Source of the DNA: Mesorhizobium sp.
GTDB lineage: Bacteria; Pseudomonadota; Alphaproteobacteria; Rhizobiales; Rhizobiaceae
Assembly (NCBI GenBank): GCA_004017275.1
Contig: SAKE01000010.1
Location: 142,054-206,053, forward strand
DNA length: 64,000 nt
Direction of reading: 5' to 3'
A program made the position numbers and the translations under genes. Positions 51,036 through 58,835 of the stretch are shown here, piece by piece. The first letter of the stretch is position 1. Every line of letters starts with the position of its first letter. The notes beneath the pieces are model-generated. The model was given only the letters and a program-made list of their open reading frames with translations, was not told the DNA's origin and did not search any database.

Positions 51036-52004
51036 ATGCTCCTGTCGATTCTGTCGTGGCTGCTGGTCGTCCTGTTGTTGCTGGCGGTCCTCGTGGTCGC
51101 CAGTCTGGTGCTGGCGACGCTGTGGATAGCGGCCAAGGCCGAAAGGCTGGTGCCGCCGGTCGGAAAGTTTATCGAGATCGACGGCAACCGCATCCACTAT
51201 GTCGATCAGGGCGAGGGGCGGCCGATCGTCTTCGTGCACGGGCTTGGTGCCCAGCTGCATCATTTCCGGCACACTCTGTTTGGACAATTTGGTCCGGGCT
51301 ACCGCTTGATCGCGCTCGATCGCCCTGGGGCGGGCTATTCGATGCGAGCGAGCGGCGCCACGGGCCGGCTGCCCGAACAGGCTGAGATCGTGCGACGCTT
51401 CATCGAAGCGCTGGGGTTGGAAAGGCCGCTGTTGGTTGGCCATTCCCTGGGCGGCGCCATTGCCCTTGCGCTGGCCGTGGAACACCCCGAGGCGATTTCC
51501 GGCATCGCCCTGTTGTCGCCATTGACCCACATCGAAGCCGGTGCGCGCGAAAAGTTGGGCGCGCTCTTTCTCCCGTCACGTCTGTGGCGCCGGATCATGA
51601 GCTACACCCTGGCGGTACCGACAAGTCTCCGATACGCGCGGCCGACAATGGAGTATATTTTCGCGCCGCAGATGCTGCCCTCTGACTATATGATCGCGGG
51701 GGGCGGGTGGCTCGGGCTCAGGCCAGCCCATTTCTATGCCATGTCCTGCGATGTCGTGGCGATCGAGCGCGACCTTGGCCGCATCGGATCTCGCTATGGC
51801 GAGATCGCCATGCCGGTCGGCATTCTTTTTGGTGAGGCCGATCGGGTGACCAGCTTTCACACCCAGGGTGCGCCGATGACGTCAAGGATCGAGGGCCTCG
51901 ATTTCGAATCGGTCGAGGGAATGGGGCACATGCCGCAATTCGTCGCGCCGGAGCGCATCGCCGCATTCATCGAGCGCATCGCCAGCCGGGCTTTTGCAAG
52001 CTGA
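51036..52004 (+). CDS. Membrane-anchored alpha/beta hydrolase
   Basis: The 322-residue protein has one N-terminal membrane segment (residues 4-32) and a classical alpha/beta hydrolase domain. HGLGAQLHHF is the oxyanion strand, the nucleophile Ser is in VGHSLGGAIA, the acid Asp in FGEADRVTSF and His in EGMGHMPQF. Homologues include esterases and epoxide hydrolases. The start lies divergent from the CinA-like gene. The substrate is unknown, and the anchor implies action at the inner membrane. Confidence 0.88.
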   Translation: MLLSILSWLLVVLLLLAVLVVASLVLATLWIAAKAERLVPPVGKFIEIDGNRIHYVDQGEGRPIVFVHGLGAQLHHFRHTLFGQFGPGYRLIALDRPGAGYSMRASGATGRLPEQAEIVRRFIEALGLERPLLVGHSLGGAIALALAVEHPEAISGIALLSPLTHIEAGAREKLGALFLPSRLWRRIMSYTLAVPTSLRYARPTMEYIFAPQMLPSDYMIAGGGWLGLRPAHFYAMSCDVVAIERDLGRIGSRYGEIAMPVGILFGEADRVTSFHTQGAPMTSRIEGLDFESVEGMGHMPQFVAPERIAAFIERIASRAFAS

Positions 52005-52109
52005 CCTCACCGTGGCCTCACGAGAATTTCAAGGAACCATTCGACCGATTGCCGGGTTTTACCCGTGTCGCTCCCAAGACGACGAGATATGAAGCTATGG
52101 AGTAATTCA

Positions 52110-52391
52110 ATGCGCACAAAACTTCTCGCAGCATCCGTCCTCACGATCGGTCTCGCCACATCGGCGATGGCGCAGTCGTTGGACGACAGCTATTCCAACA
52201 ATCGTGACTGGTGGCTGTTCGGTAACAACGGCCAAACAACTGTCGACCCCTACACCACCGGAAGCATCAGAGACGGGTCCGGGTTGAGCACCCAGGGCAA
52301 TACCGGCGGGATTGGGCCATGTGCCCACAACACGCCAGGTCCCGACGCCAACGCCGGACAAAACGTCAACGATAACTATTGCGGCAAATAG
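52110..52391 (+). CDS. Small secreted hypothetical protein
   Basis: A 93-residue protein with a signal peptide at residues 1-22 (RTKLLAASVLTIGLATSAMA, cleavage after AMA). The mature part is rich in Asn, Gly and Ser, with YSNNRDWWLFGNNGQTTVD and two Cys near the end (GPCAHN, DNYCGK). The start at 52110 follows GGAG at 7 bases. Many rhizobial genomes carry such small Gly/Asn-rich exported proteins; function unknown. A repeat follows 8 bases later. Confidence 0.75.
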   Translation: MRTKLLAASVLTIGLATSAMAQSLDDSYSNNRDWWLFGNNGQTTVDPYTTGSIRDGSGLSTQGNTGGIGPCAHNTPGPDANAGQNVNDNYCGK

Positions 52392-52398
52392 TCAAAGC

Positions 52399-52480
52399 AT
52401 GATCCCGAAAGCTCACAGCTAGAGATGGAGCATGATTCGAAAAGTGGGGTGCCGGTTTTCGGGGAGAAGATCGTGCTCAA
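52399..52480. repeat. Rhizobial intergenic palindrome
   Basis: Contains GCATGATCCCGAAAGCTCAC and, inverted further on, GAGCATGATTCGAAAAGTGG followed by CCGGTTTTCGGGGAGAAGAT. The GATCCCGAAAAGTG...CCGGTTTTCGG element is typical between genes in rhizobia. A related shorter copy is at 2,712-2,767. The rest of 52,481-52,601 shows nothing recognisable. Confidence 0.7.
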
Positions 52481-52601
52481 ATGACAAAGAGAACCCGCAG
52501 GGCAGCCGCTGGCCGCGGAGCGTCTTCTTTCTGGACGCCTGCGGTCGGCGCCAGTCTGTCCACTGCCTCTGTCTGCCCAATATTAAACCAGGATACGAGA
52601 A

Positions 52602-52841
52602 TTAGTCGGAAACCTCTGTCTGCGGCCGGTCCCGGCCGTCGGCCAGTTCCTCGTGCCATTTACCTTCGGCGTCCTCGTACTGGATACCGTCCGTGGCGCC
52701 GGCGATCTGCTGCTCGGCCGAAGCGATTTCGGCGGCGCGCATAGCGTCCTGATGCGTGGGAAAAGTCTCGGAAAAAGTCGCTCCGACCTTGTAGGCCCAG
52801 CCGCCGTCATGCTCGACGATCTTGTAAGTCAGCTTCGCCAT
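52602..52841 (-). CDS. DUF2188 family protein
   Basis: A 79-residue protein with the DUF2188 pattern: KLTYKIVEHDGGWAYKVGAT, then FPTHQDAMRAAEIASAEQQ, ending GKWHEELADGRDRPQTEV. The protein is a small beta-hairpin plus helix. GGAGG lies 5 bases before the ATG at 52841. Function unknown. The gene follows the DUF982 gene by 29 bases on the same strand, so the two small proteins are probably an operon. Confidence 0.87.
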   Translation of the reverse strand: MAKLTYKIVEHDGGWAYKVGATFSETFPTHQDAMRAAEIASAEQQIAGATDGIQYEDAEGKWHEELADGRDRPQTEVSD

Positions 52842-52870
52842 GAAAACCTCCAGTTGAAAGGTCCGCCTGC

Positions 52871-53149
52871 TCAATGCAGCCGGTCGTCGTGCAATTTGTC
52901 GTCGGGCACCAGCACTTCCGATTCCTTGGCGGCTTCAATCAGCGCCCGGCGCGCATCCGCTGTCGAACGATAACCTTCCAGCACTTTGAGGCAAGTGTCG
53001 AGAGCATCACGATGACGCGGACCGCGATTGAGCGGCCACACCGTCATCAGGCACTCCGCCGCCTCCTGGGCGCTGCGGATATGGCGATACTTGCCGACGT
53101 GGCCAAGTTCGACGACGACCGGCACGTCAAAAGGTTTGTTGTCCATCAT
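52871..53149 (-). CDS. DUF982 family protein
   Basis: A 92-residue protein with the DUF982 core VVVELGHVGKYRHIRSAQEA, AECLMTVWPLNRGPRHRDAL, and DTCLKVLEGYRSTADARRAL. DUF982 proteins are abundant in rhizobia, often in several copies, with no known role. Two adjacent Met codons (53149 and 53146) are possible starts; neither has a good ribosome-binding site. The DUF2188 gene follows on the same strand. Confidence 0.85.
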   Translation of the reverse strand: MMDNKPFDVPVVVELGHVGKYRHIRSAQEAAECLMTVWPLNRGPRHRDALDTCLKVLEGYRSTADARRALIEAAKESEVLVPDDKLHDDRLH

Positions 53150-53266
53150 GGCCGCAACGCAAAGCAGCCAATTTGGTTGCAACCATGGCCATCAGCCTGC
53201 GCCCAAACGTCTCAGAGCTTGCCTGGAGGTGGCAATCCGACCGGGAGCGGTTTTCGAAACAGCCTC

Positions 53267-53584
53267 TCAGTAGCCGCAATCGTTGCGCAGCCAGCGGGCG
53301 TTTGCCCAGCCGGTCCTGCCGCCGATTTCGACCTGATACCAGTTGCCGCGCCGGTCGAAGATCTCGGTATGATCGCCATTGAACAACTGGCCGATCATCC
53401 GCGACGATGAGTTCGGCCGCGTCCGCACGGCAAGAAAGCCGCTGCCGGTCGCCAGATTGTAGCGGCCGGACAGGCCGTGCACCGTGCCCTCGCAATATTG
53501 CGCGCCGGCAGGCGTCGATGCGCCGATCCAAAGTCCGGTCACAACGGTCAGCGCTGCAACCGGCAAGAATGCCCTCAACGACAT
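53267..53584 (-). CDS. Exported bacterial SH3 domain protein
   Basis: A 105-residue protein with a signal peptide at about residues 1-29 (cleavage after AGA) and one SH3_3-type domain (about 38-105). Landmarks are GSGFLAVRTRPNSSSRMIGQ, GDHTEIFDRRGNWYQVEIGG and GWANARWLRNDCGY. Such domains bind peptidoglycan or proteins in the envelope. The start at 53584 is supported by GGGAGGAAATC. A Cys pair (QYCEGT, NDCGY) may form a disulfide. Confidence 0.88.
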   Translation of the reverse strand: MSLRAFLPVAALTVVTGLWIGASTPAGAQYCEGTVHGLSGRYNLATGSGFLAVRTRPNSSSRMIGQLFNGDHTEIFDRRGNWYQVEIGGRTGWANARWLRNDCGY

Positions 53585-53714
53585 GATTTCCTCCCAAGCC
53601 CCGGCCACGCCCGCCGCAGCCTCACCCAGCGTAACAGGTTGCGGCGAGAATTGAAGCGAAGCTGTGGCAAGCTGTCCAGCGCAGGGCCGCGCCGGTATCG
53701 GCGGAGCGGGCCGG

Positions 53715-54818
53715 TCAGCCCGCCGCCTTCATCCAGTGCTGCATCGTGGTCACCGAGCGGGCAAGCTGCGGCGCCGGGTGGATTGTCTCGCTGAATGTCG
53801 CCGCCGCACGCCATCCCCAGCGCGGGTCGGCCAGGAAGGCGCGCGCCAGCGCCACCATGTCCGCGCGGCCCTCGGCGACGATCGCTTCCGCCTGCTTCGG
53901 ATCATCGATCAGGCCGACCGCGCGGGTCGGAATACCGGCACCCTTGCGCACCGCCTCCGCCAGATGTACCTGGTAGCCGGGGCCGGCGGGCAATTTCTGC
54001 AACGGTGAATTGCCGCCGCTCGTGCAGCAGAGATAGGCGACGCCCAAATCCTTGAGCGCTTTCGCCACTTCGATCGCCTCCTCGACATCGAAGCCGCCAT
54101 CGACCCAGTCCTTCACCGACAGCCGGGCGCCGAGCATCAGCTTAGGCGTTGCCTTCCGCACCGCCTTGGCGATCTCGACGGCAAGACGCATGCGGTTTTC
54201 CAGCGAGCCGCCCCAGCGGTCCGTGCGTTGGTTGGACAATGGCGACAGGAACTGGAAGATCAGATAGCCGTGCGCGGCATGCAGTTCGAGGAAATCGAAG
54301 CCGGCGCGTTCGGCCCGTCTTGCCGCCTCTGCGAAGCGCTCGATGAGTTGCAGGATCTCGTCCTCCTCCAGCGCACGCGGCACGTTCCAGCCGGTGTCGT
54401 AGGCGATGGCCGAGGCCGACACGGTCTGCCAGGGATCCTCGGTCGGCTGCAGCGGTCCGCCGCCCTCCCACGGCTTGCGGTTCGAGGCCTTGCGGCCGGC
54501 ATGGGCAAGCTGGGAGCCGAACTTCGTGCCGGGAGCGGCGACGCGTCTTGCCGCATCCAGCGCCCGTCGCGCGGCGGCCTCATTGTCTTCGGAATAGAGG
54601 CCGAGGCAGCCATGCGTGATACGCCCGCGCCGCTCGACATCGGTCATCTCGACCGTGACCATGCCGGCGCCGGACATTGCGAGGTTCATCCAGTGATACA
54701 GGTGCCAGTCGCTGGCCGAGCCGTCTTCGGCCGAGTACTGGCACATCGGCGCGACGGCGATGCGATTGGGGAAGGTGAGGCCGTCGAGGGTGATCGGCTG
54801 GAATAGCGACGCTGTCAT
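53715..54818 (-). CDS. NADH:flavin oxidoreductase (YqjM-like old yellow enzyme)
   Basis: A 367-residue FMN-dependent ene-reductase of the YqjM/thermophilic-like OYE class. FMN-binding and active-site parts are RIAVAPMCQYSAEDG, QLAHAGRKAS, HAAHGYLIFQFLSPLSNQR and DRWGGSLENRMRLAVEIA. The C-terminal SLRTD-like ADMVALARAFLADPRW carries a typical phosphate site. It reduces activated C=C bonds; the physiological substrate is unknown. It is divergent from the Nudix gene at 55,048. Confidence 0.92.
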   Translation of the reverse strand: MTASLFQPITLDGLTFPNRIAVAPMCQYSAEDGSASDWHLYHWMNLAMSGAGMVTVEMTDVERRGRITHGCLGLYSEDNEAAARRALDAARRVAAPGTKFGSQLAHAGRKASNRKPWEGGGPLQPTEDPWQTVSASAIAYDTGWNVPRALEEDEILQLIERFAEAARRAERAGFDFLELHAAHGYLIFQFLSPLSNQRTDRWGGSLENRMRLAVEIAKAVRKATPKLMLGARLSVKDWVDGGFDVEEAIEVAKALKDLGVAYLCCTSGGNSPLQKLPAGPGYQVHLAEAVRKGAGIPTRAVGLIDDPKQAEAIVAEGRADMVALARAFLADPRWGWRAAATFSETIHPAPQLARSVTTMQHWMKAAG

Positions 54819-55047
54819 GAGAAACTCCGGGGAAGGTTAGCAGCTATTTAGGCAGCCGATCGCGCCTGCGCCAGACACGAGGCGGTGAAACGGCTTCTGG
54901 ACCAATCACTGACGGCATTGCCGAAACGCCGGTTCGCGGCTACGCCTCGGCCCGACAATGCATGTCGCCGAAAAGTGGCCAGGGAGAACGGCATGCATAA
55001 AACAAGAGCCTAAGCGCGTCGCGACGCGCCTTGGCATGGAGACCATG

Positions 55048-55626
55048 ATGGAAGATCGCATTCGCATCCGTTCGGAGGAAATCCTCTCCGACGACTGGGC
55101 TGTCCTGAAGAAGACCGTCCTCGACTACCGCCGGCGCGACGGGCAGTGGGAGACGCAAATTCGCCAGACCTACGATCGCGGCGACGGCGCGGTGATCCTG
55201 CCTTACGATCCCGCCCGTTCGACCGTGCTCCTGGTACGCCAGTTCCGCTACCCCGCCTACGTCACCGGCCACCGTGAACCGCTGATCGAGGCCTGCGCCG
55301 GCCTATTGGACGAAAACGATCCCGAGACCGCCATCCGCAAGGAAGCGGAGGAAGAACTCGGCTACCGGCTGCAGAACATCGAGCGGCTGTTTTCGCCCTA
55401 TATGAGCCCCGGCAGCGTCACCGAACGGCTCTGGTTCTTCATCGCCCGCTATTCGCCCGCCGATCGCATCTCGGCCGGCGGCGGCGCGCCGGAAGAAGGC
55501 GAGGATATCGAGGTGCTGGAAATGCCGCTCGACGAGGCGCTCGCCGGCATCGCCGATGGCCGCATCATCGATGCCAAGACGATTATATTGATCCAGCATT
55601 TGAAGCTGAACCCGATCGCTACTTGA
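55048..55626 (+). CDS. Nudix hydrolase of the nucleoside-diphosphate-sugar type (NudK-like)
   Basis: A 192-residue Nudix enzyme similar to GDP-mannose pyrophosphatase NudK. The N-terminal strand RIRIRSEEILSDDWAVLKK and RDGAVILPYDPARSTVLLVRQFR lead into the Nudix box EACAGLLDENDPETAIRKEA plus EEELGY. MSPGSVTERLWFF follows. Start is at 55048, where two Met codons follow GGAGACC; 55045 and 55036 are alternatives. It is single-gene and not linked to a sugar operon. Confidence 0.88.
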   Translation: MEDRIRIRSEEILSDDWAVLKKTVLDYRRRDGQWETQIRQTYDRGDGAVILPYDPARSTVLLVRQFRYPAYVTGHREPLIEACAGLLDENDPETAIRKEAEEELGYRLQNIERLFSPYMSPGSVTERLWFFIARYSPADRISAGGGAPEEGEDIEVLEMPLDEALAGIADGRIIDAKTIILIQHLKLNPIAT

Positions 55627-55866
55627 GCCGTGACGGCTTTCTGGCGCGCCGCGGCGAAATGATCGGTCTCACCGCAAGAGATCGGCCTGCGCTCGCGCGG
55701 CGCGCGCAGGCCGGCCCCGGGCCGCGCATATAGTGAAGTTCTGGCCGGTAGCGTGGGGCAATGAATTCGCGAAAGGCGGATGCCGACCGAGTGATCAAGG
55801 CCCAACCTTCCATGGCCCAATCTCCGTAAGAGGCCGGAGACCGTTCATCTCCGAATTTTGTCTGTG

Positions 55867-56058
55867 CTATCCACATGATGGCAAAGTCCGCGAAGTCGAC
55901 GCCGATACGGTGTCGCGTGGTGGTCCGCTTGAACAAAAGACCGGACCGGATTGGTTCGCGGTCAGAAATCCCCATGAGGTCTCGGACGACAAGAGGGCTA
56001 CCCCCAAGGCCGTGACCAGGAAAACTGCGGGAAGGCCGAACAAAAGCTTGCGCGACAT
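55867..56058 (-). CDS. Doubtful small membrane/exported protein
   Basis: A 63-residue frame starts MSRKLLFGLPAVFLVTALGV, a good signal-peptide or membrane segment, then quickly loses coding character. An overlapping second frame (55,619-55,975) shares that stretch. The region may be a decayed gene with a frameshift, since neither frame alone looks intact. A frame on the opposite strand (55,733-56,158) has no coding features. I could not assign a family. Confidence 0.25.
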   Translation of the reverse strand: MSRKLLFGLPAVFLVTALGVALLSSETSWGFLTANQSGPVFCSSGPPRDTVSASTSRTLPSCG

Positions 56059-56158
56059 CATTGTCCCAACCTCACACGCCGGTGTCGATATGGAACAGCG
56101 TCTTTGCGCCGGCATGCTTGAAGTTGGAGAAGCAAGAGCCGTGCCACGCTTGGCGTGA

Positions 56159-56443
56159 GTCCGGGATGGCGTTGTCAGATGGACTCTAGGTAGTCAGTTT
56201 GAAATTTGACGGTACGATTGTCGCGTTCGGATCGCGACTCTGTATGATCTCACTCATGAACAAAGAAGATCGACATAGCCGAATTCGGCACCAGCTCGCG
56301 AACTTGCCGATTCGCTGATTGAAGCTAAGGAAGCCGAACAGCCAGTGGTTCGCGGCCCTTACCAGAAGCGAATTGATGGGTCACTGCGGCTATAATTAGC
56401 ACCCACTAATATGCTATAGGCAAAATGGTGAGGGGCTAGTTCC
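56159..56443. other. Intergenic stretch with degenerate coding debris
   Basis: No intact gene was found. On the (+) strand a short frame ends ELADSLIEAKEAEQPVVRGP and YQKRIDGSLRL before a stop near 56,397, but its start is broken; a nearby ATG (MNKEDRHS) is out of frame. These look like pieces of a small accessory gene. A TATAATT-like AT-rich patch at 56,391-56,420 could be the promoter of the next gene. Confidence 0.35.
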
Positions 56444-56842
56444 ATGAGAAAGGTGCTAGGACAAATTGCATTGGTGTGGCTTGTCCTGCCCGGCGATGCA
56501 GACGCCCATGATTGGTATACGGGCAAGACCGATCCCGTTATTCACTATGACTGCTGCGGAAACAAGGATTGCCACCCCATCGATTCCAACGACGTCAGGA
56601 TGACTAAAGACGGCTATTTTGTCAGGCTGCACCCTGCTTACCTGAATGAGTCACAAGAAGCAGAGTGGTTTATCCCGAGAGAACGTGTCCAGGCTGCGCC
56701 TGATGAGCGATACCACATCTGCGAGCGTCTAACGACGTTTTATCGAACGATCATTCCCCATATGAAGTTTGAGACCTACCAGAGATATAGGTGGAGGTGC
56801 TTCTTCGCGCCGATGAGCACCGGTTCAATCCAGCCGGAATGA
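56444..56842 (+). CDS. Small secreted Cys-rich protein
   Basis: A 132-residue protein with a signal peptide (residues 1-21, RKVLGQIALVWLVLPGDADA) and a mature start HDWYTGKTDPVIHYDCCGNKDC, given here in parts: HDWYTGKTDPV and HYDCCGNKDCHPI. The CCGNKDC cluster plus later Cys (YHICERL, RWRCFF) suggests disulfides or metal binding. Alphaproteobacteria have many small periplasmic proteins with this WYTG...CCG..DC pattern, function unknown. AT content is higher than in housekeeping genes here. Confidence 0.7.
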   Translation: MRKVLGQIALVWLVLPGDADAHDWYTGKTDPVIHYDCCGNKDCHPIDSNDVRMTKDGYFVRLHPAYLNESQEAEWFIPRERVQAAPDERYHICERLTTFYRTIIPHMKFETYQRYRWRCFFAPMSTGSIQPE

Positions 56843-56858
56843 TATCTACTTCGCCTTT

Positions 56859-57182
56859 TTAGATTTCAAACTCGCGGCTAGGGCGGATGACGATTTCAAC
56901 GTCGCGATTGAGCAGCGTGAGAAAACCCATGAGCCGTTCGACGGAAAATCCGTCGAGGCGATAATTTACCAGCGCCGACACTTTGGATTGTGGAATGCCG
57001 AGCAACTTCTCTGTCGCGACCTGGCGCAGTTTGCGTGCTTTGACGATCTCGTTGAGGGCAAGAGCAAGGCGCGTCTTGGTCTGCCGGCCGACAGCATCGG
57101 GCAGCCCAAGATCAGCGAAGACGTTACCCGTCCCGTATTCCATATCGATCGTCATATCCGCACCTGCCGTTCGTCCGGCCAT
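56859..57182 (-). CDS. XRE-type antitoxin-like HTH protein
   Basis: A 107-residue protein with an XRE-like helix-turn-helix: KARKLRQVATEKLLGIPQSK and VSALVNYRLDGFSVERLMGF. It resembles COG5606 antitoxins that pair with Gp49-like/HigB2 toxins. The start codon overlaps the stop of the truncated toxin frame just upstream (TGATG at 57,184-57,180), which fits toxin-first gene order and translational coupling. The toxin is truncated, so this is probably a surviving antitoxin. Start 57182; an internal Met at 57155 is possible. Confidence 0.82.
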   Translation of the reverse strand: MAGRTAGADMTIDMEYGTGNVFADLGLPDAVGRQTKTRLALALNEIVKARKLRQVATEKLLGIPQSKVSALVNYRLDGFSVERLMGFLTLLNRDVEIVIRPSREFEI

Positions 57183-57289
57183 CAGCTTTTTTCATAGTCT
57201 TCTCGCGCCCGCTTCAACCGCTCACCGATGAGGTCGACATCGGTTGTCGCGGTCCTTCTTCGCCGAAGCTTCGGACGACACTCCCTCGT
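57182..57289 (-). pseudogene. C-terminal remnant of a Gp49/HigB-like toxin
   Basis: A 35-codon minus-strand frame ends DVDLIGERLKRAREDYEKS and overlaps the antitoxin start by TGATG. Its C-terminal helix resembles that of phage Gp49-like toxins. Upstream it runs into a stop codon (57,290-57,292) and non-homologous Arg-rich codons, and the tRNA-Leu lies 50 bases away. The rest of the toxin appears to have been lost, perhaps when DNA was inserted at the tRNA. Confidence 0.5.
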
Positions 57290-57337
57290 CTAACGAGCTT
57301 CAAGTGGCCTGCCACCCGAAGCTCGAAGAGCGAAGGG

Positions 57338-57423
57338 TGGTGCGGACGACGGGAATCGAACCCGTACGACCAGAGATCGAGGGATTTTAAGTCCCTTGCG
57401 TCTACCAATTCCGCCACGTCCGC
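57338..57423 (-). tRNA. tRNA-Leu (anticodon UAA)
   Basis: An 86-base gene including an encoded CCA end. The acceptor stem GCGGACG pairs with CGTCCGC. The anticodon loop CTTAAAA gives UAA. There is a long variable arm (class II tRNA) and the T-arm GGGTTCGATTCCC. It is intact. The 5' half from the anticodon loop outward is duplicated at 58,836-58,875. Confidence 0.96.
57384..57423. repeat. Attachment-site repeat, tRNA copy (40 bp)
   Basis: The 40 bases from ATTTTAAGTCCC (anticodon loop) to CCACGTCCGC (5' end of the tRNA) are identical to 58,836-58,875. They are direct repeats 1,452 bases apart flanking an integrase remnant, so they look like attL/attR of an integrated element. Confidence 0.85.
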
Positions 57424-57473
57424 GCGCCGCGATTTCAAGCACTTAAGGCAGTCCCGGTCTAGTCCTGTGGGTG

Positions 57474-57495
57474 GAATTGGCACCGAATTGGCACC
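57474..57495. repeat. Paired direct repeats, candidate integrase arm sites (left)
   Basis: GAATTGGCACC occurs twice head-to-tail (57,474-57,484 and 57,485-57,495) between the tRNA and the end of the integrase gene. A similar pair lies at the other end (58,696-58,718). Placement and pairing fit arm-type binding sites of a tyrosine recombinase. Confidence 0.55.
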
Positions 57496-57503
57496 GAAGA
57501 CCC

Positions 57504-57997
57504 TTATTGCTGTTCCGCGCCCGTTCTCATCGCAGCTTCGATCGCCGCTGCTGCGCCTTCGTCCGACTTCTTGAAAAGATGGGCGTAGACCGACATCGTG
57601 ACCACTGGTGACGCATGCCCTAGGCGGCGGCTAATTGCAACCACATCGAGGCCCCCGGCAATAAGCGCGGAAGCGTGGGTGTGTCGAAGGTCATGAAACC
57701 GAACCTTGGGAATGTCGACCGTAGGGGCGCCATCATCGCCGGGCTTCCTGAAACGGTCGATCGCATCGCGCCAGAGACGCGAGACGGCGCCATTGGCTCG
57801 CCTTCCGGGCCGCAGAAAACGAGTGCGTTCTTGTCGGGCTTCCCGAGGCCCAAAGCGAGGCGCAGTTCAAGCTGCCGCTTCCTGTGGGCCTTCAGCGCAT
57901 CAACGACGCTCGCCGGCAACGATATCGTGCGGGTACCAGCTTTCGACTTCGGGGGCTTGAAGCGCAATTTTGGCCCGGCTGCTATATGGCCGGGCTG
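57504..57997 (-). pseudogene. Tyrosine recombinase/integrase, N-terminally truncated and frameshifted
   Basis: The first frame (57,997 to about 57,785) gives RFKPPKSKAGTRTISLPAS and VVDALKAHRKRQLELRLAL. After a frameshift near 57,785 the next frame continues RLWRDAIDRFRKPGDDGAP, VRFHDLRHTHASALIAGG, then LGHASPVVTMSVYAHLF to the stop at 57,504. Arg in HDLRHTH, His in LGHAS and the nucleophile Tyr in SVYAHL are kept. The N-terminal SAM-like and core-binding domains are missing upstream of 57,997. It cannot be functional as it stands. Confidence 0.85.
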
Positions 57998-58183
57998 TCA
58001 GTGACGGACAGCGGTCCAGATAAGAAAGCCCGCCAATATGACGCCGGCCGCAACCACCGTGCGCACAACCCCGCGATGTAGCGAAGCGCTGAGACCATAT
58101 TGTTCGTACGCTTTGCGCGGGTCCGACCGAAAATCGGCTTCTATCTGCCGGCGGATTTTTTGCTGCATGTCCCGTTCTGACAT
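57998..58183 (-). CDS. Small membrane protein of the remnant element
   Basis: A 61-residue protein: a charged N-terminal part (MSERDMQQKIRRQIEADFRS), then RSDPRKAYEQYGLSASLHRG, and a C-terminal membrane helix VVRTVVAAGVILAGFLIWTA. It lies between the att repeats next to the integrase remnant and 12 bases downstream of another membrane-protein gene. Not recognised; could be a cargo gene or phage-like lysis-type protein. Confidence 0.55.
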   Translation of the reverse strand: MSERDMQQKIRRQIEADFRSDPRKAYEQYGLSASLHRGVVRTVVAAGVILAGFLIWTAVRH

Positions 58184-58195
58184 TGCTGCCCCGGC

Positions 58196-58660
58196 CTATC
58201 GCTTTTTGAAGCCGGCGACGATCCAACCTAGGATCCAGATGGCACCCAAGGCGGCGATCGGCGGGCCGAAGGCCCATGGCAAAAACTCTTGACCGAGACC
58301 TTCCCAAAGCACGCCGTTGACCAGTCGATCTACGCTGGTCATGGTGTCATCAGACTTCGCTATCCGATGCTGGGTCTCATCTTCACTCAGTCCCGCTCTG
58401 GGAAGAAGCAACATGATCATCGGATGGCGAGGCAATGGGTTTGCCACGTACTTAATGTCCGTTGAGTATCGGCGCACCTCAGCAGGGTCATTCAGCCGGC
58501 GTCCGCTAGTCTCCTGTGCGTCCCAAAGAAGATACCCGCCGTGGTCCCGCTGATTCAGAAATATTCCGATTTCAAGCCGATGCTGCCATGCGATGGCGAT
58601 GACCCATGCAACCGATGCGACGAGCCAGACTCGCAAACCTCCTTGACGCCAATTGATCAT
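58196..58660 (-). CDS. Membrane protein of the remnant element
   Basis: A 154-residue protein with an N-terminal membrane helix (LRVWLVASVAWVIAIAW), a soluble segment with DHGGYLLWDAQETSGRRL and PRHPMIMLLLPRAGLSEDE, and a C-terminal helix PPIAALGAIWILGWIVAGF. Similar two-helix proteins occur near rhizobial integrase genes, but I cannot name one. It is followed by the 61-residue protein on the same strand. Confidence 0.6.
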   Translation of the reverse strand: MINWRQGGLRVWLVASVAWVIAIAWQHRLEIGIFLNQRDHGGYLLWDAQETSGRRLNDPAEVRRYSTDIKYVANPLPRHPMIMLLLPRAGLSEDETQHRIAKSDDTMTSVDRLVNGVLWEGLGQEFLPWAFGPPIAALGAIWILGWIVAGFKKR

Positions 58661-58695
58661 AGTGCCGGCCCCCCATTCCTAATCTCGCAGGAAAG

Positions 58696-58718
58696 AGATG
58701 GCACCGCAATTGGCACCG
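58696..58718. repeat. Paired repeats, candidate integrase arm sites (right)
   Basis: ATGGCACCG then CAATTGGCACCG, again two copies of (A)TTGGCACCG spaced 11-12 bases, about 120 bases inside the right-hand attachment repeat. Same orientation as the left pair at 57,474-57,495. Confidence 0.5.
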
Positions 58719-58835
58719 GACGGGCAGGGACGAGACAAAACCAGCCGTGACGGACAGCGGCACAGGCCTTTAGAAAGAGGCGGAAAACCGGGCTGTTCAG
58801 GACTTGGCGGTACGCGGCCGGATGGCATAGCGCGC

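Noticed and set aside
55733..56158. 141-residue (+) reading frame
   Set aside because: No ribosome-binding site, signal, domain or coding-like composition; it overlaps a more plausible but still doubtful minus-strand signal-peptide frame.
57214..57483. 89-residue minus-strand frame across tRNA-Leu
   Set aside because: It is a translation of the tRNA and its flanks; a similar artefact appears at the duplicated tRNA half near 58,850.
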